From Anaerococcus vaginalis ATCC 51170 (GTDB lineage Bacteria; Bacillota; Clostridia; Tissierellales; Peptoniphilaceae): a stretch of DNA of 64,000 nucleotides. Below the pieces are notes generated by a model that was not told the origin of the DNA, did not search any database, and worked only from the letters and a program-made list of their open reading frames with translations. The stretch lies in the NCBI RefSeq assembly GCF_000163295.1, contig NZ_GG700527.1, forward strand, positions 451,453-515,452, given 5' to 3'. Below are positions 1 to 8,232 of the stretch, one piece after another; position 1 is the stretch's first letter; every line of letters begins with the position of its first letter. Made by a program: the position numbers and the translations under genes.

Positions 1-1119
1 GAAGATATTAAAAATGTTGAGCCTTATAGAGAAGTAGATAAAAATTTAAAAGAAGATAATAAATTTACCTCTCTAATTATTGACGGAAAGAAGTATATAG
101 ATAAGAAAATAGCTGGAGAGTTTTTGTTGAACAAAATTAAGGGAGTTAAAATATATAGGGAAATGGATAAAGATGGAGAAAAAATAGGTGATTATAGAAA
201 TTTTGATTTATCCATAAAATATGATTCTTTTTTCAATAAATATAACTTTATATTAAAAGGTAAGGGAGAATATAGAGGAGAGTTTGGAACAGATGAAATA
301 GGTAATATAACAAGAATGGATAATGTATTGGATAAATTACCAGAAAGATTAGAAAATACAATTTCAAAACTAAAAGATATAGAGGAGCAATTTCAAACAG
401 CTAAAATTGAAATACAAAAGACATTTCCACAAGCTGAACTTTTAAAGGATAAGACACTAAGACTTGCAGAAGTAAATAATTTACTAGATATGGGAAAAAG
501 TGAAGATATAAGCCAAGATAATCCATTGCTAGAAGAAGTAAAGGAAGAATTGATAGATTTCCTTAACAGAGAATATGATGAAGAAAACAGGTTAGAGGAC
601 TTTGATACTATATTTCCTGACTTAACAGATATAGGAATAGCTTATACAACTACACCAGATGAAAAACATGAAATACAAGTAAGTTTAGATTTAATAAATT
701 ACAAGATGAACACCTATGTAGATAAGAACCTAATTGACAGCTTTCAATACACCTATGATCCCTTAGATGCAAGTGATTTGGAAGAGTTAATACAAATAAA
801 GACGGATATTGGCTTTTGGGATTTTAGTGAGCTTTTAGCAGTTGATGAAAAAAAGTTAAAGGAAATTCTTGGATTTGAAATAGATGATGAAGGTAATTTT
901 TATGATCCATTAAATTTAGACTTGGATAATGATGGAATTCCTGATAGATATGATAATGACTTTAAAGATTCTGATTATTTTGAATCTACTTATGATGTTG
1001 AAGATAATTTTCATGCTAAAGAAGAAAAGCAGTCTATATTAGAAAAAATTGCAGAATTTAAAGAGCAAGAAAGAATAGAAGAGATAAAAGATAAAAATGA
1101 TAAGATACAAGAAAGGTAA
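1..1119 (+). CDS. SNF2-type helicase / N6-DNA methylase of a conjugative element, C-terminal part
   Basis: The frame is open from the first base of the window, so the 5' part lies outside; about 372 codons are visible. The segment near 75-140 (FTSLIIDGKKYIDKK) and the leucine- and glutamate-rich coiled part around 330-540 (KLPERLENTISKLKDIEEQF) match the C-terminal end of the very large SNF2 helicase/methylase proteins of Tn1549/CTn-type elements. Near the end (about 910-970) is an acidic loop DLDNDGIPDRYDNDF, which looks like an EF-hand/calcium-loop motif often seen in cargo proteins of these elements. The last 30 residues are a charged helix. No catalytic motif is visible in this fragment, so the assignment rests on family resemblance of the tail. 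It marks this end of the window as conjugative-element DNA. Confidence 0.7.
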   Translation, partial: EDIKNVEPYREVDKNLKEDNKFTSLIIDGKKYIDKKIAGEFLLNKIKGVKIYREMDKDGEKIGDYRNFDLSIKYDSFFNKYNFILKGKGEYRGEFGTDEIGNITRMDNVLDKLPERLENTISKLKDIEEQFQTAKIEIQKTFPQAELLKDKTLRLAEVNNLLDMGKSEDISQDNPLLEEVKEELIDFLNREYDEENRLEDFDTIFPDLTDIGIAYTTTPDEKHEIQVSLDLINYKMNTYVDKNLIDSFQYTYDPLDASDLEELIQIKTDIGFWDFSELLAVDEKKLKEILGFEIDDEGNFYDPLNLDLDNDGIPDRYDNDFKDSDYFESTYDVEDNFHAKEEKQSILEKIAEFKEQERIEEIKDKNDKIQER

Positions 1120-1381
1120 TAAGAGGGTCAGATTTTGTTCTTATATTTATTTTAAAGGTAGATATGGGATTTGAAAAAGATAAGTTTGAAGATTTTCTTA
1201 GAGGGAAAATTTACATTTGATGTAAAAATTCAAAAAATTAATATCAAGCTTATTAGAACAGGAAATAGAAAATTTAGATAATAATAAATTTTAGTTAACA
1301 GATTTTATCGAAAAAGATGTAGACGAACCAGTATTAACATTGGATAAAATAAAGCAATTTGAAATACAGGAGGATAAATAT
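1120..1381 (+). other. Decayed intergenic stretch between helicase and SSB-like gene
   Basis: No intact gene is seen. Short protein-like pieces occur in shifting frames, for example MGFEKDKFEDFL near 1164 and DEPVLTLDKIKQFEIQ just before 1382. This suggests a small gene ruined by frameshifts. A TTG at 1340 would extend the next gene by 14 codons, but the good ribosome-binding site favours 1382. Confidence 0.4.
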
Positions 1382-2038
1382 ATGTATTACAAAGATATTA
1401 GAGAGAATATTAAAAAAATGGCAAATGACAATTACAAGGATTTTATAAAAGCGATTGTAGGTATAGAAAAAGGAATAGATGACGAAAAGGCTCTTGAGGA
1501 GATATATGATAAGTATATGGAAAATGATACAAGTGTATTATTGAGTGAAGGTTTCGATTATATGATTGATGAAATGAAAGAGCAAGGGAAAATTGTTGAA
1601 AATGAAAATAGTATTGAAGAAAAAGATGATTTAGTAAATTTGGTAGGAAATATAGTTGGAGAAGTTAAAAATCTAGAAAAAGAAAATGCAAATGGTGAAA
1701 AATTTAAAGTAAGTAATTTTTCAGTAGTATCAAAAGACGAGAAAGGAAATAAAATCTATACAAGATGTTCGGCTTATGGAGAAAAAGCAAAGGATGTAGC
1801 AAACTATAGAAAAGGAGATTTCGTAAAGATATTTGGACAAGTAAAGACATTTATAGATAATAATGGAAAAGAATATAAGAACGTGCGTATTCTATCTACT
1901 AAACTTTTAAAAACAAGAGAACAGTTAAAGAAGAAAAATAAAGGAAAGAAATCTATATTAGGGCAAATAGGCGATTTAAAAAGTAAGAATAAAGAAAATA
2001 TAAAAAAGTTGGAGCATCATAAAGGAGTTGAGAGGTAG
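1382..2038 (+). CDS. SSB-like OB-fold DNA-binding protein of the conjugative element
   Basis: The 218-aa product has an acidic helical N-terminal half and an OB-fold-like segment at about residues 87-175 (LVGNIVGEVKNLE, FSVVSKDEKGNKIYTRC, GDFVKIFGQVKTF, RILSTKLL). This arrangement is typical of single-stranded DNA-binding proteins encoded with relaxases and helicases. The tail is very lysine-rich and may add non-specific DNA contacts. The start at 1382 is chosen because AGGAGG lies at 1368-1373, eight bases upstream. The gene ends in a strong terminator. A decayed copy of its 3' third lies at 10021-10300, on the far side of the RiPP cargo. A role in protecting transferred single strands is inferred from the family and the neighbours. 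Confidence 0.6.
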   Translation: MYYKDIRENIKKMANDNYKDFIKAIVGIEKGIDDEKALEEIYDKYMENDTSVLLSEGFDYMIDEMKEQGKIVENENSIEEKDDLVNLVGNIVGEVKNLEKENANGEKFKVSNFSVVSKDEKGNKIYTRCSAYGEKAKDVANYRKGDFVKIFGQVKTFIDNNGKEYKNVRILSTKLLKTREQLKKKNKGKKSILGQIGDLKSKNKENIKKLEHHKGVER

Positions 2039-2039
2039 T

Positions 2040-2069
2040 ATGGCGGTCTTCGGACTGCCATGTTTTTTT
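2040..2069 (+). terminator. Rho-independent terminator after the SSB-like gene
   Basis: Stem ATGGCGGTC / GACTGCCAT with a TTCG tetraloop and one G-T pair, followed by a run of seven T. A worn copy (GGCGGTATTCGTACTGC) follows the SSB remnant near 10276. Confidence 0.85.
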
Positions 2070-2090
2070 ATTGCTGAATTGAATGTAATA

Positions 2091-2119
2091 TTGAATAATC
2101 AGTTAAGATATCATATACT
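2091..2119 (+). promoter_or_regulatory. Promoter of the two-component system
   Basis: TTGAAT at 2091-2096 and TATACT at 2114-2119 with a 17-base spacer. It lies downstream of the SSB terminator and about 105 bases before the response regulator. Confidence 0.5.
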
Positions 2120-2225
2120 ATTTGTAATAGAATACTGTAAGTAAGATGATTATTTTGCATATTTAAAAACAAGGTATTAATAAAGATAAATAAAAAAATA
2201 TAAATTGAGAGTAAGAGGTAGACTA

Positions 2226-2912
2226 TTGAAAAAAAACATTGTAATTGTAGATGACGATGAAAGGTTAGCAGATCTAATGAGAATTTATTTAGAAAATGCT
2301 AATTATAATGTTGTAACTTTTTTGTCACCAGTCAATGCATTAGAATATTTAATCGACAACATTCCCGATATCTTGTTGTTAGATATAATGATGCCGGAAA
2401 TAGATGGTATAGAGATGTTAATAAAATTGAGAGATAAGTATAAGTATCCGATTATTCTTGTTAGTGCAAGAAATACCAATTTAGATGTAATAGATGGATT
2501 AGGCAAGGGAGCTGATGATTATTTGAAAAAACCTTTTGATCCAAGTGAATTGGTTGCTAGAGTTAATGCAATGATTAGGCGAAATGAAGAATATAGCAAA
2601 AATTCAAATTATACCATCATATATTATAAAGATTTAGAAATCGATATGGACAAACAGATGGTATTTAAAAATGATAAAAAGTTAGATCTTACCCAATCAG
2701 AATATAAGATTTTAAAAGAGCTAATAAAATGTAAAGGGAAAATTATATCAACTGAAAATTTATTTAAGTTAATTAGTGGAGATGATTACTATAATAGAGA
2801 ATGTAATTCAGTGGCTGTACATATTAGAAATTTAAGATTGAAGTTAAATGATAGTTTTGATAATCATAAATATATAAAAACGTCATGGGGAGTTGGCTAT
2901 TATGTTGACTAA
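2226..2912 (+). CDS. OmpR/VanR-family response regulator
   Basis: The 228-aa protein has a receiver domain at residues 1-118. The acidic pair is D9/D10, the phosphoacceptor is D53 in LLLDIMMPE, the conserved T/S is in ILVSARNT, and the lysine is in DDYLKKPF. A winged-helix OmpR/PhoB effector domain follows at about 130-228 (LDLTQSEYKILKEL, VHIRNLRLKL, GVGYYVD). The TTG at 2226 is preferred over TTG 2205 because AAGAGG (2213-2218) is well placed and the residues then match the family start MKKNIVIVDDD. The gene overlaps the histidine kinase by 11 bases. It most likely controls the radical SAM peptide operon that follows; this target is inferred from adjacency. Confidence 0.88.
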   Translation: MKKNIVIVDDDERLADLMRIYLENANYNVVTFLSPVNALEYLIDNIPDILLLDIMMPEIDGIEMLIKLRDKYKYPIILVSARNTNLDVIDGLGKGADDYLKKPFDPSELVARVNAMIRRNEEYSKNSNYTIIYYKDLEIDMDKQMVFKNDKKLDLTQSEYKILKELIKCKGKIISTENLFKLISGDDYYNRECNSVAVHIRNLRLKLNDSFDNHKYIKTSWGVGYYVD

Positions 2913-3981
2913 AGAAAAAAGATTATTAATAAAAAGTTTGTTGTTTTTCCTACTTATTTTGTTTATAGTTTATATAATACTTGGGAGTAATATACATGAT
3001 ATTTTTGTAAAGAACTATTTGTTTGAAACAAAAGAAGTTAAGTACTTAGGTAAAGTATATACTAGTGGAATTTTAGATTGGCAAATTTTAAGAAATCATA
3101 TTGTTATTGGTATAATCTGTGTGTTTATTATCACTTTTTATATTAATTATATATTTTTTCAAAATGAAAGTAAGAACTTTGTTAATAATATTACTCAGAG
3201 AATTATAAGTATAAGAAAAGGTGAGAAAGTTAAAGATGGATTGGAATTTATTTCTATAGATAGAGAAATAGAAGAACTAATAAAATTAGAAAATGATTTA
3301 TCTGAAAAAATAAAAGCTCAATTTATAGAGTACAATCAAGAGATGATGTTTTTAGCTCATGATCTTAAAACACCATTAACAGCGATAATAGGTTACACAA
3401 ATTTATTAATAGATAATCCAGAATTAGATAGACAAAAAGGGAATAAGTATTTAGAAATAGTTTTGGATAGTTCTCATCAGTTAGAAACTTTAATAAATAA
3501 ATTTTTTGAGTTATCAAAATATAGTGTTCAATCTGATTTATTAACTAAACAAAATATAAAATTAGAAGACATAATTATTGAGATACAAGAATCCTTATAT
3601 GTTGAAAGAAAAAAACATGATATAACACTTAGTAATAATTTAGAAGAAAACGTGTACGTTGATGTGAATTCAGAGCTTTTTGCAAGAGCATTGATAAATA
3701 TATATAGGAATGCTGTTAAATATGCAGATAGAGGCTCAGAAGTTATAACGAATTTAACAGTAAATAATCAAGATAAAGTTTCTTTGTCCATTACAAATAA
3801 ATTTTCGAGTGTAAATAAAGTTGATGTAAATAAAATATTTAATACTTTTTATAGAGGAGAAAATAGTTACGAAGGAAATGGATTAGGGCTAGCTATTGCA
3901 AAAACAATAATAGAAAAACAAGGGAGTACAATAAAAGCATTTCAAGAAAATAATGAATTGACAATTGTAGTTGAAATATAA
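2902..3981 (+). CDS. VanS-like sensor histidine kinase
   Basis: The protein has about 359 residues. Two membrane segments (about 7-27 and 66-86) enclose a short outside loop of roughly 38 residues, so the sensor region is small. The DHp helix carries FLAHDLKTPLTAIIGY with phosphoacceptor His153; the HDLKTPL form is typical of VanS-type kinases. The ATPase domain has an N box (NIYRNAVKYA) and a G box (GNGLGLAIAK). ATG 2902 overlaps the regulator stop and has GGGGAG upstream. The signal is unknown. In this context a cell-envelope stress or the peptide itself is plausible. Confidence 0.88.
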   Translation: MLTKEKRLLIKSLLFFLLILFIVYIILGSNIHDIFVKNYLFETKEVKYLGKVYTSGILDWQILRNHIVIGIICVFIITFYINYIFFQNESKNFVNNITQRIISIRKGEKVKDGLEFISIDREIEELIKLENDLSEKIKAQFIEYNQEMMFLAHDLKTPLTAIIGYTNLLIDNPELDRQKGNKYLEIVLDSSHQLETLINKFFELSKYSVQSDLLTKQNIKLEDIIIEIQESLYVERKKHDITLSNNLEENVYVDVNSELFARALINIYRNAVKYADRGSEVITNLTVNNQDKVSLSITNKFSSVNKVDVNKIFNTFYRGENSYEGNGLGLAIAKTIIEKQGSTIKAFQENNELTIVVEI

Positions 3982-4004
3982 TGACAAAGAAATATTAATT
4001 TTTT

Positions 4005-4038
4005 AACCTTCACTAGTTGAAAACTAGTGGAGGTTTTA
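4005..4038 (+). terminator. Terminator after the histidine kinase
   Basis: Stem AACCTTCACTAGT / ACTAGTGGAGGTT with one G-T pair and a 5-base loop, followed by TTTTATAT. It separates the regulator pair from the peptide operon. Confidence 0.7.
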
Positions 4039-4072
4039 TATTGAAATAAATTAAGGAATGTTATATATTAGC

Positions 4073-4099
4073 ATTTCTTTATCAGGAAAATAAAGAAAT
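4073..4099. repeat. Perfect 10-bp inverted repeat upstream of the RiPP operon
   Basis: ATTTCTTTAT at 4073-4082 and ATAAAGAAAT at 4090-4099 around a 7-base centre. It lies about 110 bases before the radical SAM gene, a likely place for a regulator site or a leader hairpin. No convincing -35/-10 pair was found between it and the gene, which would suit an activator-dependent promoter. Confidence 0.4.
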
Positions 4100-4207
4100 C
4101 TTAATATTTTTATTTTTAAATATTTACTATATCTATATGGTTTTTTAATAAACAAATTCACATAAGTTGTTATAGTTAAGTTAAATAAAGCGGGGGTGAA
4201 TGATAAA

Positions 4208-5767
4208 ATGCTTGATTCAAAGTATCTAATAAAATTAGAAAATAATAGAGAAGTAAAGCGAATATTAAGTGATTACTATACACCTAGACTAGGAAGAGTG
4301 TTTAAAGCTGAAGAAAAGAAATATTTTTATGATACGGGTACAGGGAAAATAGCTGAAATAACTGATGAAGTTTATAAAATATTAAAGACGGTTTTAGAAA
4401 ATGGAAAAATACAAGACCTTAATAAACTGAATTTAACAGACGAACAATTAGAAGAAGGTTTTTTAGATATTTTCAAGGCTATAAAAGAAGAAAATGTTTT
4501 ATCTGCAAATCCAGTAGTTAAATTAACTGGAGAGGGAGTATACAATCTAGAATATAGTTTATCCAATAATCTCACAAGTTTATTGCTAGAGGTTACAGAA
4601 AAATGCAATCTAAGATGCAAATATTGTATTTATAATCCTAATCATCCAGAATTTAGAGACTTTGGACATAGAGATATGAATATAGATATTGCAATCAAAG
4701 CTGTTAATATGTTGTTTGAAAATTCGAATGACACAAACGAAGATATATGCATAGGCTTTTATGGTGGAGAGCCATTATTAAATAAGAAATTGATAAAAGA
4801 AATTGTTGAGTACTCTAAAGTAAAATCTATTGAATATGATAAAAATGTTATATTTGCAATGACTTGTAACGGAACATTAATGGATATAGATACTGCTCAA
4901 TATATAGTTGAAAATAATTTCAATATCATTTTTAGTATAGATGGACCAGAGGAAATACATAATGAGAATAGAATTTTTGCTAATGGAAAAGGAAGTTTTC
5001 AAAGTGCTATTCAAGGTGTTAAAAACTATCAATATGTAAAAGAAAAAAGCGGAAAAGAAATGGAGAACCCATTAGTATTTAACATGGTAGTAGATGGTCA
5101 AGATATTTTAGGTAAATACACTAAGATTCAAAACTTTATTGATAGTAATGAATGGCTACCAGAAAATTTACAGATTTTGATTACCGCAATAGATTTAGGA
5201 CCAGAAGAGTCTGAATACATACTTCCAATGAGTATTGAAGAAAGAGAAATCACTAAAAATAAAATTGATCCTTCGTTATATTGGCTTAGGAAGCAAAATA
5301 CTAATAGAAAAGAGAAAACAATAATTGATCAGTCATTGTATAAAGGGCTTGAGAGAATACATAAGCGCCTTTGTATTGATAAACCAGTTACTCATTATGG
5401 AATGAATGGATGTTGTGTTCCTGGCAAACAAAGGATGTATGTAACAGTAGATGGAGAAATTTATCCGTGTGAAAAGACTGGTAATATACCGTCTTTAGGC
5501 AACGTTGAAAAAGGATTTGATATAAATAAAATAAAAAGATTTTATATAAAAGATTTCATTAATGAATCTTCTAAATACTGCAAAAATTGCTGGGCAATAA
5601 ACTTATGTGGTTTATGCTATACGAACTGTTTTGATAGCAATTCTATACATTATAGCTATAGACATAAAAGTTGTATAGAAGAAAGGATTTATCTTTCTAA
5701 TCTTCTAAGTGAATATTGTGCGTGTTTGGAAAATTTTCCAGATATCATAAAAAATTTGGAAGACTAG
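4208..5767 (+). CDS. Radical SAM/SPASM peptide maturase
   Basis: The 519-aa protein begins with a domain of about 120 residues that resembles the peptide-binding (RRE-like) N-terminus of RiPP maturases. The radical SAM core carries C133xxxC137xxC140 (CNLRCKYC), then GFYGGEPLL and FSIDGP. A cysteine-rich SPASM region follows from about residue 400 (CCVPG, YVTVDGEIYPCEKTG, CKNCWAINLCGLCYTNC) and should hold auxiliary Fe-S clusters. Such enzymes make thioether or C-C links in small peptides. GTG 4196 is in frame, but ATG 4208 has GGGGG nine bases upstream. The short precursor gene follows after 34 bases. It resembles maturases paired with Cys-rich clostridial peptides (CcpM-type), but the subfamily is not certain. 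Confidence 0.85.
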   Translation: MLDSKYLIKLENNREVKRILSDYYTPRLGRVFKAEEKKYFYDTGTGKIAEITDEVYKILKTVLENGKIQDLNKLNLTDEQLEEGFLDIFKAIKEENVLSANPVVKLTGEGVYNLEYSLSNNLTSLLLEVTEKCNLRCKYCIYNPNHPEFRDFGHRDMNIDIAIKAVNMLFENSNDTNEDICIGFYGGEPLLNKKLIKEIVEYSKVKSIEYDKNVIFAMTCNGTLMDIDTAQYIVENNFNIIFSIDGPEEIHNENRIFANGKGSFQSAIQGVKNYQYVKEKSGKEMENPLVFNMVVDGQDILGKYTKIQNFIDSNEWLPENLQILITAIDLGPEESEYILPMSIEEREITKNKIDPSLYWLRKQNTNRKEKTIIDQSLYKGLERIHKRLCIDKPVTHYGMNGCCVPGKQRMYVTVDGEIYPCEKTGNIPSLGNVEKGFDINKIKRFYIKDFINESSKYCKNCWAINLCGLCYTNCFDSNSIHYSYRHKSCIEERIYLSNLLSEYCACLENFPDIIKNLED

Positions 5768-5801
5768 ATTTTGATAAAAATATTAAATAGGAGGTGAGAA
5801 A

Positions 5802-5996
5802 ATGAAATTTATTTCTACAGGAAATGGTGGAGCTAGACCATTTGCATGTATGTGTAGTACAACTACAGGACATGCTGATGCAAGACATACTAGCTGGATA
5901 CCACCTTGTTTACATTGTGGTTGTTCATGTGGTTCCAAAGGTGAATACAAAACTGGAAATAGAGTTGCATCTTTAAGAACAATAGGACAGAAGTAA
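5802..5996 (+). CDS. Six-cysteine RiPP precursor peptide
   Basis: A 64-aa peptide with AGGAGGTGA at 5789-5797. Cysteines fall at 16, 18, 36, 39, 41 and 43, that is CxC, a 17-residue loop, then CxxCxCxC, rich in Gly, Ser, Thr and His. The tail (about 46-64) has no cysteine and is basic. Only 15 residues precede the first Cys, so the leader is unusually short or the recognition element sits in the tail. The peptide lies between its putative radical SAM maturase and ABC export genes, the usual place for a substrate. Thioether (ranthipeptide/sactipeptide-type) bridges are an inference. The sequence does not match the six-Cys SCIFF pattern well, and a CLI_3235-type Cys-rich peptide is the closest family I can name. 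Confidence 0.75.
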   Translation: MKFISTGNGGARPFACMCSTTTGHADARHTSWIPPCLHCGCSCGSKGEYKTGNRVASLRTIGQK

Positions 5997-6038
5997 TTAT
6001 AAACAGCTCTTGAGCTTTTACTCAAGAGCTGTTTATAA
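5997..6038 (+). terminator. 18-bp perfect hairpin after the precursor gene (partial terminator)
   Basis: The arms 5997-6014 and 6021-6038 are fully complementary (core AAACAGCTCTTGAG) with a CTTTTA loop. Only a weak T stretch (AATTTTAG) follows, so read-through into the ABC genes is likely. It would give much more precursor mRNA than transporter mRNA and would protect its 3' end. Confidence 0.7.
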
Positions 6039-6099
6039 AATTTTAGTTACATTTAAAAATTATTTAGTGTGGATTATTTTATATATTGGAGATAGAAAT

Positions 6100-6978
6100 A
6101 TGGACAGATTAGAAATTTCAAATTTAAGCAAATCATATGATAAGAAAGTGCTAAATGATATTAATTTAATTTTAGAACCAGGATTATACGGACTTTTAGG
6201 AGCTAATGGATCTGGGAAAAGTACGTTGATGAAAATTTTAGCTACTCTTTTAAAGCCTAGCTCAGGGAATGTAGTTTTTAATGGTGAAAAAGTAAAGAGA
6301 AATAATAGTAAATATTTAGATAAAATATCATATTTACCCCAAGATTTTGGGGTGTATTCAAATTTTAGCGGTAAGGAATTTATAGATTATATAGGAAAAC
6401 TAAAAGGAGTTCCGACAGGAAAATTAAGAGAACGTAGTGAGATACTATTTAAGAAATTTGAATTACGTGATTATAAAAGTAGAAATGTTGCAAAATATTC
6501 CGGTGGAATGAAAAGAAGGATAGGAATAATACAAGCTTTTATTAATAATCCATCAATAATACTTTTAGATGAACCAACGGCTGGTCTTGACCCGATGCAA
6601 AGATTGACTTTTAAGAATTTTATTTCTGAGGAGAGTAAAAATAGAATTATTATATATTCTACACATATAACCGAAGATATTGAATCTATTTGCGATAATA
6701 TAATTATGATAAAATCTGGAGAAATAATTTCTGAAGGTACTGAAGAAGAAGTATTAAAAGCTTTAGAAAATAAAATTTATGAAATTATAATATCAAAATC
6801 TGGTTTGTTAGATTTTTTAGAAAATAATTTAGTAGTAAATTATAAAGAACAGGATAATTGCTATAGGGTTAGATATATTAGTAATAAACAAACATGCAAT
6901 TCTAAATTAGTTAAACCTAATTTGGAAGATTTGTATTTATACTATAATAAAAGAGTCGGAGATGTTAAAAATGTTTAG
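6100..6978 (+). CDS. ABC transporter ATPase (BcrA/LanF-like), RiPP export or immunity
   Basis: The 292-aa ATPase has Walker A GANGSGKST, Q-loop LPQDFG, signature YSGGMKRR, Walker B IILLDEPTAGLDP and switch STH, all intact. A roughly 80-residue C-terminal extension follows, as in drug/bacteriocin ABC-2 systems. ATG 6100 is chosen because GGAGAT lies at 6088-6093; longer in-frame starts would lie inside the hairpin. The gene overlaps the permease gene. With the permease it probably protects the producer or exports the peptide. Confidence 0.85.
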   Translation: MDRLEISNLSKSYDKKVLNDINLILEPGLYGLLGANGSGKSTLMKILATLLKPSSGNVVFNGEKVKRNNSKYLDKISYLPQDFGVYSNFSGKEFIDYIGKLKGVPTGKLRERSEILFKKFELRDYKSRNVAKYSGGMKRRIGIIQAFINNPSIILLDEPTAGLDPMQRLTFKNFISEESKNRIIIYSTHITEDIESICDNIIMIKSGEIISEGTEEEVLKALENKIYEIIISKSGLLDFLENNLVVNYKEQDNCYRVRYISNKQTCNSKLVKPNLEDLYLYYNKRVGDVKNV

Positions 6979-8212
6979 TTTAATCGGATATGAATTTAAA
7001 AAAATAATAAAGAATAAAGTTAATATAATTTCAATTCTTATTATGACCTTAATAATTTTATATTCATTTATTCCAAAAATAATCAATTATAGTACAACAA
7101 CAGAAGATAATGACTTATTGAAAGGTAAAAAAGCAGTTAGATATGAAACAAATTATTTGAATGAGAGATTTGATAAGCCATTAGCTTCAAATAAAATATT
7201 AGGTGATATTAAAGATTTAAAAAAATTAACTAAAAATACTAATGAAGAATTTTATGATCCTAAAAATTATATGGATAAGAAAGATTATAACTCTTTATTT
7301 CTTCCATTAGGGGGATATTATTCTTGGATATCAGAAAGTTATGAAGGATTAGATGATAAACCTTATTGGGTATTATCTGATTTGTTAAATTATAATGATA
7401 AGTTAGATGATTTTTATAATTATAGAATGATGAAAGTGGAGAAGAGTATTAATAATTCACAGACTATAAAAAATCATCCTAAAGAAAGACAATATTGGAA
7501 AGAAAAGGCAATTCGTACAAATGGTCCGTATAATTATGGGTATTATGAAGGATGGAGCTCAATAAATGATACCTTCGATATATATGTCTTATTAATACTA
7601 TTAGTTGTAGCCATCTCTATTTCAGGTGTTTTTTCTAGAGAGAACGAAAGTAATATGGTTTCTATTATTTTATCATCTAGAAATGGTGTCAAAAAATTAT
7701 CTAAAGCTAAAATAATAGCTTCTGGTTTGTATATAGTACTGCTTTCATTAATTATGATATTAATATTAACTATTCCAAATTTATGTTTCTACGGGACTAG
7801 TGGTTGGGATTTTCCAGTACAAATTTTAAACACCAAAATACTATATAGTTGGAATTTATTAGATTTATATTTGATTAGAATAGCTATAAGTTTAGTTACT
7901 GCATTATCATTTGGATCACTATGTTTGTTTTTATCATCAATAACTAAAAAAACTTATATAGTAAATGTTATTTCAATGTTATTTATAATAGCTTCTTTTT
8001 TACTACCTGATGTGAGGAACAGATTATTTGTACAAATAGCAATGTTATTACCTCTTCAGTTAAATGGAGTTTTATATTATTCATATATAAGTTATTCATT
8101 ATTTGGAAAGATATTTAATATATATCAAATAGGACCAGTTATTAATGTGTTAATTATGATATTGCTCTCTTTAATAGCTGCGTTATACTTCCGAAAGCAA
8201 GAATTAAAATAA
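6971..8212 (+). CDS. ABC-2 type permease, partner of the ATPase upstream
   Basis: About 413 residues. One membrane segment lies at about 17-37, followed by a large outside domain of roughly 150 residues rich in Tyr, Asp and Lys (KNYMDKKDYNSLFLPLGGYY). A cluster of five to six membrane segments runs from about residue 200 to the end. This single-helix, large-loop, multi-helix plan is common in ABC-2 permeases of bacteriocin immunity. ATG 6971 has GGAG nine bases upstream; ATG 6962 is too close to it. The two genes overlap by eight bases. Confidence 0.75.
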   Translation: MFSLIGYEFKKIIKNKVNIISILIMTLIILYSFIPKIINYSTTTEDNDLLKGKKAVRYETNYLNERFDKPLASNKILGDIKDLKKLTKNTNEEFYDPKNYMDKKDYNSLFLPLGGYYSWISESYEGLDDKPYWVLSDLLNYNDKLDDFYNYRMMKVEKSINNSQTIKNHPKERQYWKEKAIRTNGPYNYGYYEGWSSINDTFDIYVLLILLVVAISISGVFSRENESNMVSIILSSRNGVKKLSKAKIIASGLYIVLLSLIMILILTIPNLCFYGTSGWDFPVQILNTKILYSWNLLDLYLIRIAISLVTALSFGSLCLFLSSITKKTYIVNVISMLFIIASFLLPDVRNRLFVQIAMLLPLQLNGVLYYSYISYSLFGKIFNIYQIGPVINVLIMILLSLIAALYFRKQELK

Positions 8213-8232
8213 TATATAGAAGGGAGAAAATA

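Noticed and set aside
2226-3981. Vancomycin resistance cluster (vanRS)
   Set aside because: The kinase and regulator are VanRS-like, but no vanH, vanA/B or vanX homolog follows; the neighbours are a peptide maturase and ABC genes.
5783-6025. 80-aa frame on the minus strand across the precursor gene
   Set aside because: It is the complement of the Cys-rich precursor and of the hairpin; no ribosome-binding site and no family resemblance.
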